DNA from: Akkermansiaceae bacterium
Lineage (GTDB): Bacteria; Verrucomicrobiota; Verrucomicrobiia; Verrucomicrobiales; Akkermansiaceae
Direction of reading: 5' to 3'
Assembly (NCBI GenBank): GCA_018402445.1
Contig: JAGYIT010000007.1
Location: 62,001-126,000, forward strand
Length of the DNA stretch: 64,000 nucleotides
Position numbers and translations under genes: made by a program. How positions within the stretch are numbered: position 1 is the first letter of the stretch; the number at the start of each line of letters is the position of its first letter. This document shows positions 18,019-27,097 of the stretch, in pieces. Below the pieces are notes generated by a model. That model saw nothing but the letters and a program-made list of their open reading frames with translations, did no database searches and was not told the origin of the DNA.

Positions 18019-18091
18019 AGAAGATAGAAGATGGAGGATAGAAGATAGAAGATGGAGAAACCTGGATCTACGATCTACGATCTACGATCTC
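18019..18091. repeat. short direct-repeat tracts between genes
   Basis: GAAGATAGAAGATGG repeats with GGATAGAAGATAGAAGATGG (18019-18056). It is followed by three to four tandem copies of ATCTACG (about 18066-18091). The second tract runs into the 3' end of the glycosyltransferase gene and encodes its last residues (IVDRRS). Confidence 0.7.
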
Positions 18092-19186
18092 TTTCAGTAT
18101 GAATTTGGCGGCGGTGATGGCGCCGTCGTAGCGGTTGTGGGCGGCGAGGGCGGCTTTCATGGCGCGCCATTTCTCGGCGTGGTGGGCGAGGATTTGGGTG
18201 ATGGCTTCAGTCAGATCGTCCGGGTGCTCGGCGAGGTCGCCGGCACCGAGTTGCTGGAGGAGGCGGAGGTTGCCCTCCTCCTGGCCGGGGACGAGGTGGT
18301 GGATGAGCATAGGGCAGCGGGCAGCGATGGCCTCGTGGACGGTGGCTCCGCCGGCCTTGCCGACGATGAGGTGGTGCCTGTTGAGGAGCTGCGGGACTTT
18401 CCGTGTCCATCCGAGTAGCCGGACGCGGCCGGGGTAGGCGGCCTTGATCTCGCGGGCGCGGGATTGGAGGAGGCGGAAGTTTTTTCCCATGACGATGGTC
18501 AGATGGACGTCGGGAGAGGCGTCGAGTAGGGCGCGGCTGTGGCGGCGGATGAAGGGTTTTTTGGCGGTGGGGAAATAGAGGATGCGGAAGGGGTTGCAGG
18601 GATCATCGTCGGGGACGGGCGTGAGCTTCGAGAACGCGGGGTTCACGGGGAAGCCGGTGTCGATGATCTTTTCCTCGGGGATGCCCCAGCAGCGCATCGT
18701 TTCGAGGGTGGTTCGGTCGGTGACGAGGAAATGGACGGTGGGGGCGCGGAGCCAGGAGGCGTTGATCTCGATGGAGTCGGTGACGACGGTGAAGACGGGG
18801 ATTCGGTGGCCGGTTTCCGCGAAATTCCGTTCGAGGAAATAGGGGTAGATGGGGTAAGTGCAGGCGATGGCGTGGGGCTTGTATTCCTCGACCAGTCCCG
18901 CGAGGTAGCTCTCTGGGTTGTGCATGAGGGGGAGCTTGGGGTTGGAGAAATCGCACTTGTCCGTGCCGCGGTAGATGGCCTCCCAGACACGCGGGAAATG
19001 GGTGGTGACGAGGCGGTATCCCCACTGCATGAGGGCGGTGCAGTTCGGCGTGGAGAGCACGCAGGGATCCGCCACGCGGGTCTCCGCGCCCATGGTGTCG
19101 AGGGCGAGGGATAGGTTGCGTGCGGCGCTGTTGTGGCCTTCGCCGAAGGCGGCGGTGAGGATGAGGATTCTCGGTTTCTCTGGCAT
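18068..19186 (-). CDS. MGDG-synthase/MurG-like glycosyltransferase (GT28)
   Basis: The N-terminal MGDG_synth-type domain has ILILTAAFGEGHNSAARNLS, where the glycine-rich loop binds the acceptor, and IACTYPIYPYFLERN. The C-terminal GT28 domain contains the nucleotide-sugar site: RVRLLGWTRKVPQLLNRH, IVGKAGGATVHEAIAARCP and PGQEEGNL. It probably makes a membrane glycolipid such as a diacylglycerol glycoside. I chose ATG 19186 (MPEKPRILIL). Its last codons lie in an ATCTACG repeat, so the C-terminus may have been altered by repeat expansion. Confidence 0.88.
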   Translation of the reverse strand: MPEKPRILILTAAFGEGHNSAARNLSLALDTMGAETRVADPCVLSTPNCTALMQWGYRLVTTHFPRVWEAIYRGTDKCDFSNPKLPLMHNPESYLAGLVEEYKPHAIACTYPIYPYFLERNFAETGHRIPVFTVVTDSIEINASWLRAPTVHFLVTDRTTLETMRCWGIPEEKIIDTGFPVNPAFSKLTPVPDDDPCNPFRILYFPTAKKPFIRRHSRALLDASPDVHLTIVMGKNFRLLQSRAREIKAAYPGRVRLLGWTRKVPQLLNRHHLIVGKAGGATVHEAIAARCPMLIHHLVPGQEEGNLRLLQQLGAGDLAEHPDDLTEAITQILAHHAEKWRAMKAALAAHNRYDGAITAAKFILKEIVDRRS

Positions 19187-19264
19187 CGGTTGCTTTACGG
19201 GGGTGACTTTATGTGGCAACCAAGCGTTGCGTCGATGGGCATTTCTGCTTTCCTTACTCCGGCG

Positions 19265-20362
19265 ATGGCAAAGGAAAAGGACAAGTTGGAGCTGAGGCCA
19301 GTGGACGAGGAGGCTGTATCCCGGTTGCACTACGTGCGGCTGCGCAAGGACGCGGCGGAGGAGGTGGAGGAATTGCCTGCGGTGAGGGTTGGTCTTCGGG
19401 ACGGCTCCAGGGATAGGCCGGATGCGGCGAGCAGGGACAAACTCAAGACCCGCTCGAACGAGCCGGGTGTGGCGTCGCTGATCGAGAGGGAAATCCCCGC
19501 TACAGAGGAACCTTGGGATACGCAGACGATGGCGGAATCCACGTTTCCCTGGGGTTGGGTGGCCGTGGTGGCCTGTCTTTTCGGGGCGGCCATCATCTGG
19601 TCGCTGGTCAATGTGAACCGTGCCGAGGAGCAGCGGCGTGATCTCGCGCAGGAGGCTTTGGCCATCATCGAAAAAGAGAAGTGGGAGGATATGGAAGCGG
19701 TCGCCATGATCGATTCGCTTGAGAAGGTGGTGCGTGACTTTTTCGACTCAAGGTCTGTGGAGGAGATGCTGCGTTACGTGCGACATCCGGAAAGGGTGGC
19801 TCCGCTGATGGAGAATTATTACGCGGGGAAAGACCCCGTGCCGTTGCGTGTCGTGGAGGTATTCTCGCTGGAACCCCTCACGATCGACCAGAGGGCGAAT
19901 TTCTGGATGGTATCCTGTGAGCTGGAGGGGCAACTGCAGGCGCATATGTTGCTGGAGGTGACTTTGGAGAAGGAAGCGAAGATTGATTGGGAGACTTTCG
20001 TCTGTTACCAGCCGGTGTCCTGGGACGAGTTCGCTAGGACAAGACCCGCCGGTTACACGGGGGATTTCCGCGTTTATGTCGAGAAAGACCATTTCTACAG
20101 CCATGATTTCGCGGATTCGGAGACCTTCGATTGCTACCGTTTGACGACGCTCAACGGAACGGAGACGCTGTATGGCTATGTGAACCGCAACGATGCGCAA
20201 GCGGCTTTGATCGCGGAAATGACCGCAGACAGGGAAGGCTCGCCGCTAGCGATGATTCTCCGCCTGCATTTGCCCGATGTGACGGATTCCCCGCGCGGGT
20301 TGGTTGTGCGCGAGCTGGTGAGTCCCAGATGGCTGTTCGTGGAAGATCCCGGAGAAATGTAG
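19265..20362 (+). CDS. single-pass membrane protein, unknown function
   Basis: An N-terminal charged cytosolic region of about 95 residues precedes one transmembrane helix (WGWVAVVACLFGAAIIWSLV) and a roughly 250-residue extracytoplasmic domain. I do not recognise the family. I start at ATG 19265 (MAKEKDKLEL); ATG 19211 is preceded by GGGGGTGA at good spacing and is a serious alternative. The stop codon is 2 bases before the GTG of the next gene, an alkaline-phosphatase-fold enzyme, so the two are probably co-translated and may work together at the membrane. Confidence 0.7.
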   Translation: MAKEKDKLELRPVDEEAVSRLHYVRLRKDAAEEVEELPAVRVGLRDGSRDRPDAASRDKLKTRSNEPGVASLIEREIPATEEPWDTQTMAESTFPWGWVAVVACLFGAAIIWSLVNVNRAEEQRRDLAQEALAIIEKEKWEDMEAVAMIDSLEKVVRDFFDSRSVEEMLRYVRHPERVAPLMENYYAGKDPVPLRVVEVFSLEPLTIDQRANFWMVSCELEGQLQAHMLLEVTLEKEAKIDWETFVCYQPVSWDEFARTRPAGYTGDFRVYVEKDHFYSHDFADSETFDCYRLTTLNGTETLYGYVNRNDAQAALIAEMTADREGSPLAMILRLHLPDVTDSPRGLVVRELVSPRWLFVEDPGEM

Positions 20363-20364
20363 CC

Positions 20365-22566
20365 GTGATAGGGAAACTAAAAGGAGATGGGGGCGAAAGG
20401 GATGAGCCGGGCCGGGCGGGTTACGGAGCGGTGCTATGCGGCACTACGCTGTTCTTCCTGTTCCAATATGGCTTCGCGTTGGTGAAGCTGGGGCAGAGAT
20501 CAGGGGGGATGGAGAACAAGTTCAGCGCGTTGGCGAGGGAGAAGTATCTGGGTTTCCTGATCTGGCAGAATGTGCAGGTGCTCTTTGCCTACGCGATCCT
20601 GACGGTTTTTTTCGCGGTGGTGCTGAGGCCGTTCGTCCAAGGCCTGTGCGCCCGCCTGTCGATTCGGGTCATGTGGCAACAGGCGGCCATTGCTATGGCC
20701 GGGGCTTTCGTGATGCATGGTTTTTTTGTCATGAGGCTGGTGGACACCCGGCCTTATTTCCTCGATGATGCGAAATTCGGGCACTGGTATTACGAGATCC
20801 TAAACGTGGTGCCCGATACGGCGAAGCCGGTTGTCTTCCTCCTGCTGTTCAAGGCTTTGCCGGTCGGGCTGCTGGCATATGTGGCGTGGTGGCATTGGCG
20901 GAATATTTCGCGCAAAGGCAGGGCTGTCATGGTATCTGCGGCCTGTGTTCTTGCGGCGTTCGCTATTTGGAAGGGTGGTTTTTTCACAAGCCGGGCGGGA
21001 GCGGCTGTGGCCGCCGGGAACGATGCAAGGCCGCCGAACGTGATCATCATCGGATCCGATTCGTTGCGCGGCGACCGTCTCGGTTACACTGGATATCGCC
21101 CGCGGCGGACGGATGGGTTGGCGGCGGCGGGGGTTTCGCCGAGGATCGACGCGCTGGCGGCGCGGTCGGTGAACCTCGAGAACTGCTTCACGCCGATCGG
21201 CTACACGCTGGAGTCGGGGACATCGCTGATGACATCGATGTATCCGCATACCCATGGTTTCCGGCACATGTATCCGGACAGGGAAGCCGTGGCGGCTGCG
21301 AAAGCGCGGGTGGATCCGCTAGCGGCGGTGCTGGCGGAAAAGGGATATGATACGGCGGTGTTCGGCGATTGGTGCGCGGGGTATTTCGAGTTGATGCCGC
21401 TGGGTTTCAAGCATGTCTCCGTGTCGAGCTTCGACAATTTCAAGATCTACATGAGCCAGGCGGTGGTGATGGCGCACTTCGTGATTCCTCTGTATTTTGA
21501 TCATCCGGCGGGTTACGCGCTGTTCCCGCAGCTCGGCTCCTTTGCACAGTTCGTGACGCCCGAGGTAGTGACAGATCGGGTGAAAAAACGGCTGAGCGAT
21601 ATGTCGGAAAGCGGCAAGCCGTTTTTCTGGCATGTGTTTTATTCCTGTAACCACCTGCCTTTCCGGAGCCCGGAGCCGTATTTGAGCATGTTCACGGATC
21701 CCGCTTACGAAGGGGCGAACAGAAGCGGCGTTGATTTCGACATCGACTCGTTCATCGGTGGCACGGATCTAGAGAACAAGTGGAAGGCGCTGCCCGAGAA
21801 GGAAATTCGGCAGATCCGCGACCTTTACGACGGCTGCACGCGGCAGTTCGACGACAACGTTGGCATGCTCCTCGATGCGCTGGAGCAGCGGGGGCTGGCG
21901 GAGGACACGATCGTGATCATCACCTCCGACCACGGCGAAAATCTCTATGAGGAAGGAGTGACCCTCGGCCACGGTCTCACTTTTAATGGCGGCGCGCGCT
22001 CCAACCACGTGCCGCTGCTTTTCCATGTGCCGGGTGCGGACGCGGCGAGGATTCCCGAGCAAGTCCGCACGATCGACATCGCGCCGACCATCGCGGATCT
22101 GCTGGGCGCGCCGAAGCCGGGTTCTTGGGAAGGAAAAAGTTTCGCGGGATGGCTCAACGGCGCGGAGAAACCCGCGGCACGCGCCTTTTACGGGGAGACC
22201 GGATTTCCCTTCATTCAGTTCCGGGTGCCGGGCATCGAGCGTCCGAAGCTCCCGCCGATGGATCGGATGAATTTCATCGACGACTCGTTCAACTACCAGT
22301 TCGTCCTGAAAGCGGAATACGAGGAACCCCTCGTGAACGCCAAGCAGCGGTGCCTGATGTCGGAGAAATGGAAACTGATCTGCACGCCCACCGCGGAGGG
22401 CGGGCGGCACTTCGCGCTGTTTTCCAAACATCCCGACCCCGACAGCGAGAAGGATGTCGCGGATGCACATCCGGACGTGCTCGCGCCGATGAAGGCCGCT
22501 TTGGAGAAATGGATGGACGAAAAGGTGGAAACGCCGCTGGAAGATATTTTCCCGGGCGGGGAGTGA
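20365..22566 (+). CDS. membrane-anchored sulfatase/phosphoglycerol-transferase-fold enzyme
   Basis: About five transmembrane helices occupy residues 20-210, followed by an alkaline-phosphatase-superfamily domain: NVIIIGSDSLRGDRLGYTGY with metal-binding Asp residues, then TLESGTSLMTSMYPHTHGFR, and IVIITSDHGENLYEEG with the Asp-His metal pair. The sulfatase C/S-x-P-x-R motif is absent; a Thr or Ser in GYTLESGTS occupies that place, as in lipoteichoic-acid synthases and phosphoethanolamine transferases. It is therefore more likely a transferase or hydrolase acting on envelope glycans or lipids. The GTG start follows GGAGAAA and the upstream stop codon closely. Confidence 0.85.
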   Translation: MIGKLKGDGGERDEPGRAGYGAVLCGTTLFFLFQYGFALVKLGQRSGGMENKFSALAREKYLGFLIWQNVQVLFAYAILTVFFAVVLRPFVQGLCARLSIRVMWQQAAIAMAGAFVMHGFFVMRLVDTRPYFLDDAKFGHWYYEILNVVPDTAKPVVFLLLFKALPVGLLAYVAWWHWRNISRKGRAVMVSAACVLAAFAIWKGGFFTSRAGAAVAAGNDARPPNVIIIGSDSLRGDRLGYTGYRPRRTDGLAAAGVSPRIDALAARSVNLENCFTPIGYTLESGTSLMTSMYPHTHGFRHMYPDREAVAAAKARVDPLAAVLAEKGYDTAVFGDWCAGYFELMPLGFKHVSVSSFDNFKIYMSQAVVMAHFVIPLYFDHPAGYALFPQLGSFAQFVTPEVVTDRVKKRLSDMSESGKPFFWHVFYSCNHLPFRSPEPYLSMFTDPAYEGANRSGVDFDIDSFIGGTDLENKWKALPEKEIRQIRDLYDGCTRQFDDNVGMLLDALEQRGLAEDTIVIITSDHGENLYEEGVTLGHGLTFNGGARSNHVPLLFHVPGADAARIPEQVRTIDIAPTIADLLGAPKPGSWEGKSFAGWLNGAEKPAARAFYGETGFPFIQFRVPGIERPKLPPMDRMNFIDDSFNYQFVLKAEYEEPLVNAKQRCLMSEKWKLICTPTAEGGRHFALFSKHPDPDSEKDVADAHPDVLAPMKAALEKWMDEKVETPLEDIFPGGE

Positions 22567-22568
22567 TC

Positions 22569-23891
22569 CTAACTCGCCATCAGCGCCTCGATCTCATCGG
22601 CCTCGATGGGGATGCTCGCCATGAGGTCGATGTTTTCCGTTTCGCCGATTAAGTAGTCGTTCTCAAGGCGCACGCCCATGCATTCTTCCGGGATGTAGAT
22701 GCCCGGCTCGATGGTGAAGATCATGCCTGGGGCTACGGCCTGGTTGGCGGGGGAGACATCGTGCACGTCGAGGCCGAGGTGATGGGAGGTGCCGTGCATG
22801 TAGTATTTCTTCACGAGCGGCTTGTCCTTCGGTGCGGCGGCGGCTTCCTCAGCGGTGTAGAGGCCGAGACCGATGAGTTCCTTATCCATCTGCGCGATGA
22901 CCTGTTTCTGGAAATCGGCGATGAACACGCCGGGGCGCAGGATGGAATCGGCGTAGCGCACCATTCGCAGCACGGCGTTGTAAACCTCCTTCTGGCGCGG
23001 CGTGAATTTTCCTGAAACGGGGATGGTGCGTGTCATGTCCGAGTTCCAGCCGCCGTATTCCGCGGCGACGTCGAGCAGCAGCAGGTCGCCGTCCTTGAGC
23101 GGCTGGTCGTTGGGGATGTAGTGGAGCACGCAGGCGTTGCGTCCGCCCGCGATGATCGGGGCGTAGGCGAATCCGCGCGAACCGCGCTTGATGAACTCAT
23201 GGATGAACTCGGCCTCGACCTCCCACTCGCCGACTCCCGGTTTCACGAAGCCGAGCACGCGGCGGAAGCCCGCCTCGGTGATGTCGCACGCGATCCGGGT
23301 GAACTCGATCTCCTCCTCGGATTTGATGGAGCGGAGGCCGTAGATCAGCGGCGAGAGACGGCGGTAGGTGTGCAGCGGGAAAATCGACTGGCACTCCCTC
23401 GCGAAGCGCAGCGAGCGAGTGCCGTAGGAAAGGTCGCCACGCGGGTGCTCGTTGGTCGAGAGATACACGAGATCGGCCTGGGGCATGAGGCGGCTGAGGA
23501 TGCTGTTGAAATCCGCGACCCACTCGATGCGGGTGATGCCCGTGCGCCCGGTGGCCTGTTCTTTGCTGAGCTTCGCGCCCTCCCAGACCGCGAGGTGGTC
23601 GTTCGATTCGCGCACGAAAAGGATCTCACGGTCTTCCGGCTCCCTCGCATCGGGAAAAAGCACCAGCACGGTTTCCTCTTGGGCGACACCGGTCAGGTAG
23701 AAAAGGTCGCTGCTTTGCTTGAAGGGTTGGAAAGCGTCCGCGTTGGTCACCTGCATGTCGTTCGAATGGATGATCGCGATGGCCCGGGGGGCGAGGAGAG
23801 CGCAGAGGTTCTGCCTGTGGGCGGTGAACAGTCCGGCAGAAGGGATCTTGGTGCGCATGGTGCCTGGGATGGGAAGATTCGGGGAAAACAT
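22569..23891 (-). CDS. Xaa-Pro aminopeptidase (M24B)
   Basis: This cytosolic di-metal peptidase removes N-terminal residues before proline. After an AMP_N domain, the pita-bread domain carries the five metal ligands: two Asp in DVAAEYGGWNSDMTRTIP, His in HGTSHHLGLDVHD, Glu in FTIEPGIYIP and Glu in GVRLENDYLIG. About 430 residues is normal. The start may be 23891, preceded by AAGAGAG, or ATG 23858 (MRTKIPSAG). It converges on the upstream phosphatase-fold gene, whose stop lies 2 bases away on the other strand. Confidence 0.93.
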   Translation of the reverse strand: MFSPNLPIPGTMRTKIPSAGLFTAHRQNLCALLAPRAIAIIHSNDMQVTNADAFQPFKQSSDLFYLTGVAQEETVLVLFPDAREPEDREILFVRESNDHLAVWEGAKLSKEQATGRTGITRIEWVADFNSILSRLMPQADLVYLSTNEHPRGDLSYGTRSLRFARECQSIFPLHTYRRLSPLIYGLRSIKSEEEIEFTRIACDITEAGFRRVLGFVKPGVGEWEVEAEFIHEFIKRGSRGFAYAPIIAGGRNACVLHYIPNDQPLKDGDLLLLDVAAEYGGWNSDMTRTIPVSGKFTPRQKEVYNAVLRMVRYADSILRPGVFIADFQKQVIAQMDKELIGLGLYTAEEAAAAPKDKPLVKKYYMHGTSHHLGLDVHDVSPANQAVAPGMIFTIEPGIYIPEECMGVRLENDYLIGETENIDLMASIPIEADEIEALMAS

Positions 23892-24046
23892 GGGAACTCT
23901 CTTTATTTTCTGTGTGATTTTTGTGACTCCTCGCCGACGCTGAGGAATCTATCCAGTTTTTACCAGATGGAATTTCGGGTTTTGTCGGCTTGCATGTCGG
24001 CTTGCATTGCCTGATCTTATGTGAAGAGGTGGTTGCGGTGACACAT

Positions 24047-24688
24047 ATGGATTTTTTCGGATGCAAAGGGACATCGCTTAAGGTCTGCGGTGTGACGATT
24101 CGGCGCGAAGCCGAGAAGCTGGCCGGCATGGGTGTCCATGCGGTCGGATTCAATTTCTGGCCGCAGTCGAAGCGCTATCTCGATCCCCTCGTGAACGTGT
24201 GGATGAAGGAATTGGCGGGCGGCATCCTGCGCGTCGGCGTTTTCGTGAACGAAGCGGGCGATCTTCCCTACCGGCTCTACGGAGAGGGAATGATCGACGT
24301 GGTGCAACTCCACGGCGACGAAACGCCGGAGGCGGCCGCCGGTTTCCGCAAGGCGGGCATACCTGTAATCAAGGCGGTGGGAGTGAAGGATGTTTCCGAC
24401 ATTGATGCGGCCGGAAGTTATGGGGCTGATGCGGTGTTGCTGGACGCGCACGCACCGAAGGTTTTCGGGGGGACGGGCGAGACTTTCGACTGGGTTCTTG
24501 CGAACGCTTTCCGGAAAAATTTCCCCGCAATCCCGCTGATTCTCGCTGGCGGGATTACTCCCGATAACGCGGCGCAGGCCGTCGCGGAGGTGCGTCCCGC
24601 CGCGCTGGATGTCGCGTCGGGTGCAGAGCTTTCGCCGGGGGTGAAGGATTTCGGAAAGGTCGCGGCGTTGTTAGAGGTATGCCGATGA
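24047..24688 (+). CDS. trpF: phosphoribosylanthranilate isomerase
   Basis: TrpF isomerises phosphoribosylanthranilate in tryptophan synthesis. The TIM barrel shows LKVCGVTIRREAEKLAGMG with the catalytic Cys, VGFNFWPQSKRYL, RVGVFVNE, VVQLHGDE, the second catalytic Asp in VLLDAHAPKVFGGTGETFDW, and LAGGITPDN. The length of 213 residues is normal. I chose ATG 24047 since the open frame upstream to 23990 has no family similarity. No other trp gene is adjacent; the downstream tatD overlaps as ATGA. Confidence 0.96.
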   Translation: MDFFGCKGTSLKVCGVTIRREAEKLAGMGVHAVGFNFWPQSKRYLDPLVNVWMKELAGGILRVGVFVNEAGDLPYRLYGEGMIDVVQLHGDETPEAAAGFRKAGIPVIKAVGVKDVSDIDAAGSYGADAVLLDAHAPKVFGGTGETFDWVLANAFRKNFPAIPLILAGGITPDNAAQAVAEVRPAALDVASGAELSPGVKDFGKVAALLEVCR

Positions 24689-25497
24689 TCACGGACTCGC
24701 ACTGCCATCTCGCGTCGGCGCGTTACGCGGACGAGGAGCGCGGGGAAATCATCCGCCGCGCGGCGGAGGCGGGAGTGACCCGCATGGTGACGTTGGCCAC
24801 CTGCCTGGACGATGTGCCGCTGAACTTGAGGCTCGCGGAAGATCCGCGCGTGAAGGCCGCCATCGGCATCCATCCCTGTGATGTCCACAACGCGCCGGAC
24901 GATGCGGTGGAGCGCCTCGCCGCCTCCGCTGGAGATCCACGCGTGTGCGCGATCGGCGAGACAGGCCTAGATTATTTCCACCCGACTCCCGAAGGTTGGA
25001 ATGAGACGGATTTCCGCAACCGGCAGCGCGATTTTCTGATCCGGCACTTCGAACTCGCGGAATCGTCTGGACTGAACATCGTGATCCACACGCGCGACCG
25101 CGAGGGGCGCGGATCTTTCGAGGACGCGCTGCGCATTTACTCGGATTTTTCCGACCGAGTCCGCGCCGTGTTCCATTGCTTCGTTTCCGAGTGGGAGCTG
25201 GCGGAAAAGGTGATTGCCACGGGCGGCCTGGTTTCCTTCGGTGGCGTAGCGACTTTCAGGAATGCGGATCTCGTTAAGGCGGCGGTGAAACGCTGCCCGG
25301 CGGGGAGTTTCATGCTGGAGACGGATTCTCCCTACCTCGCCCCGGAGCCGATGCGCGGGAAGCGCAATGAGCCTGCCTACGCGATGCGCGTCGCGGAGGC
25401 GGTCGCCTCCCTGCGGGGAGAAACTTTGGAGGAACTCGCGGCGCACACCGAGGCGGTGGCGGAAATGTTTTTTCGCTGGCGGGATGATTCCGCTTGA
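24685..25497 (+). CDS. TatD-family metal-dependent deoxyribonuclease
   Basis: TatD-type hydrolases are 3'-5' DNases linked to DNA repair and breakdown. The metal ligands are visible: DSHCHL, the Glu in AIGETGLDYF, IHTRD, the His in VFHCF and the Asp in LETDSPYLAPEPMRGKRNEP. The start at 24685 gives an ATGA overlap with the trpF stop (24686-24688); ATG 24679 is two codons upstream and equally possible. The 270-residue length is normal. Confidence 0.94.
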   Translation: MITDSHCHLASARYADEERGEIIRRAAEAGVTRMVTLATCLDDVPLNLRLAEDPRVKAAIGIHPCDVHNAPDDAVERLAASAGDPRVCAIGETGLDYFHPTPEGWNETDFRNRQRDFLIRHFELAESSGLNIVIHTRDREGRGSFEDALRIYSDFSDRVRAVFHCFVSEWELAEKVIATGGLVSFGGVATFRNADLVKAAVKRCPAGSFMLETDSPYLAPEPMRGKRNEPAYAMRVAEAVASLRGETLEELAAHTEAVAEMFFRWRDDSA

Positions 25498-25572
25498 ACA
25501 AAAGGCAATCCGGCAATCGTTTCTTTCCGTGATGGATTCCATCCGCGAACCGCGAACTGAACACACAACCCC

Positions 25573-25965
25573 ATGAAATACACAGACCTCATTCCTCTCG
25601 CACTCTGCCCGTTCCTCCTCGTTTCCTGCGCCAACCAGGGAGGCGGCGAGGATTACGATATTTCCAATCCCTACGCGGCGCCCGATTACGGCGACGCGAC
25701 CGGCACCCCCTATCTCCCCTCCGATGTGAATCCCGCCTACGACGAACCCGCCGTTTACGAGGACACCACACCCTTAGCCCCTCCGCGTCAAACCACGCCG
25801 CGCCCTCCCGCCGCCCGCGACGCCGTCCACACCGTGGTTCGCGGCGACACTCTCTGGGGTCTCTCTAGGAAATACAACGTCTCCGTGGACGCCATCAAGA
25901 AGGCCAATGGCATGACCAGGGATACCGTTGTCCTCGGCTCGAAACTGCGCATCCCCGGCCAATAA
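25573..25965 (+). CDS. LysM-domain lipoprotein
   Basis: The signal peptide ends in a lipobox, LLVSC, so the mature protein should be lipid-anchored. A low-complexity linker rich in Pro, Asp and Tyr (about residues 25-80) leads to one C-terminal LysM domain, HTVVRGDTLWGLSRKYNVSV and DAIKKANGMTRDTVVLGSKL, which binds N-acetylglucosamine-containing peptidoglycan. There is no enzymatic domain. The next gene begins 4 bases after its stop codon, so the two form an operon. Confidence 0.92.
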   Translation: MKYTDLIPLALCPFLLVSCANQGGGEDYDISNPYAAPDYGDATGTPYLPSDVNPAYDEPAVYEDTTPLAPPRQTTPRPPAARDAVHTVVRGDTLWGLSRKYNVSVDAIKKANGMTRDTVVLGSKLRIPGQ

Positions 25966-25969
25966 GACT

Positions 25970-26929
25970 ATGCGGGCGCGCGTCTTCCTTGCTGGGTTAG
26001 GTTTGGGCGTATCATCGCTCCTCGCCCAGAATTCGGAGCCGCGTGAATCACCGCTCAGTCCCAAGCAGGACGCCATCGAGCAACTGCTTTCCGAAAGGGA
26101 ATCGCCCGAGGCGCTGCACAAGGCCGTCGCGGCGGCGCGCACCGCCGGGGTTTCCGAGCAGGCCATCCTCGAGGCGCGTTTCCTCTTCCACGTCGATCGC
26201 TCGGAGGACAAGGAGATCGCCGCGCTGCTGCCGGAGTTCCTCGCGCGGAAGGAAACGTTCAAGCTCACCGAAACGGAGATCTTCGCCAGTGTGGACGATT
26301 GGCTCGCCGTCACCGAATACGTGCAGGCGCTCGCCGCCTTAGACAAGGGTGACAAGGACGGGTTCAAGCGCCACATCACCGAGGCTTTCTGGCTCAGCCC
26401 TAAGCAGGGCGCGGCCTTCGCCCCGCACATCGACCGCATCCGCCTCATGGACGCGATGAAAGCCGTGCGCCTCGATTTCGAGAAAACCTACAAGCAGATG
26501 AGTGCGGGCAAGGAGACCACGCTCGGCGAAATCCTCGCCGGGAGAAAAGGCCTGCTGCTGCATTTCTGGTCGCCGTGGAGCCGCGAGTGCGAGGCCACGA
26601 TCAAGGACTTCCTCATCACCGCCGAGCACCTCGCCGGCAAGGACGTCGCCGTGGCGTCGATCCTGCCCGAGACATCGGACAAGGTCATCGCCGATGCGAA
26701 CGCGATGCTCCAGGCGACGGAAAAAAAAATCTCCGGCGCGTGGATCGTCGATACGGTGAAAAATCCCATCGTCGCGCGGCTTCGGGTTCAAAGCGTCCCC
26801 GTCGTCGTGCTCATCGCGCCGGACGGATCCGTCCTCTTCAACGGGCATCCCGCCGACGAGGATTTCTGGAGGACGCTGCAGAAAATCAATCCGGCCATCG
26901 AGCGCCCGGAGATGCGTGCGGAGGATTGA
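25970..26929 (+). CDS. secreted thioredoxin-fold protein lacking CxxC
   Basis: A signal peptide (MRARVFLAGLGLGVSSLLAQ) and a helical region of about 170 residues precede a TlpA-like thioredoxin domain (from about residue 185: GRKGLLLHFWSPWSRECEA, then SVPVVVLIAPDGSVLFNGHP with the cis-Pro). In place of W-C-x-x-C it has W-S-R-E-C, so only one active-site cysteine remains and dithiol exchange is unlikely. It may be a chaperone or binding protein. The ATG at 25970 is 4 bases after the LysM gene. The stop codon overlaps a candidate BlaI-type operator. Confidence 0.8.
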   Translation: MRARVFLAGLGLGVSSLLAQNSEPRESPLSPKQDAIEQLLSERESPEALHKAVAAARTAGVSEQAILEARFLFHVDRSEDKEIAALLPEFLARKETFKLTETEIFASVDDWLAVTEYVQALAALDKGDKDGFKRHITEAFWLSPKQGAAFAPHIDRIRLMDAMKAVRLDFEKTYKQMSAGKETTLGEILAGRKGLLLHFWSPWSRECEATIKDFLITAEHLAGKDVAVASILPETSDKVIADANAMLQATEKKISGAWIVDTVKNPIVARLRVQSVPVVVLIAPDGSVLFNGHPADEDFWRTLQKINPAIERPEMRAED

Positions 26930-26964
26930 CTACGGTTTTCGTAGTACGGGATGCATAGGACTAC
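26928..26964. promoter_or_regulatory. candidate operator of the BlaI-H1 fusion gene
   Basis: ACTACG-GTTTT-CGTAGT (26929-26945) is a perfect inverted repeat, and a further ACTAC half-site lies at 26960-26964. BlaI/MecI repressors bind operators built from ACTAC/GTAGT half-sites, so this is a good candidate for autoregulation of the gene starting at 27098. A second inverted repeat, TTTCCGT (27015-27021)/ACGGAAA (27044-27050), lies nearer the gene and overlaps a TTGACG -35-like box (27041-27046). Confidence 0.55.
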
Positions 26965-27097
26965 TGCCCGCGCCGTAGATGGGTCGTCAGGGGTTCCGGA
27001 AAAATAATTTAACTTTTCCGTAAAGTCTGTGCATTTTAACTTGACGGAAACCTTAAATACTAGTTTTCTCGTAACCAGCAACGGAAGTAACCACCCA

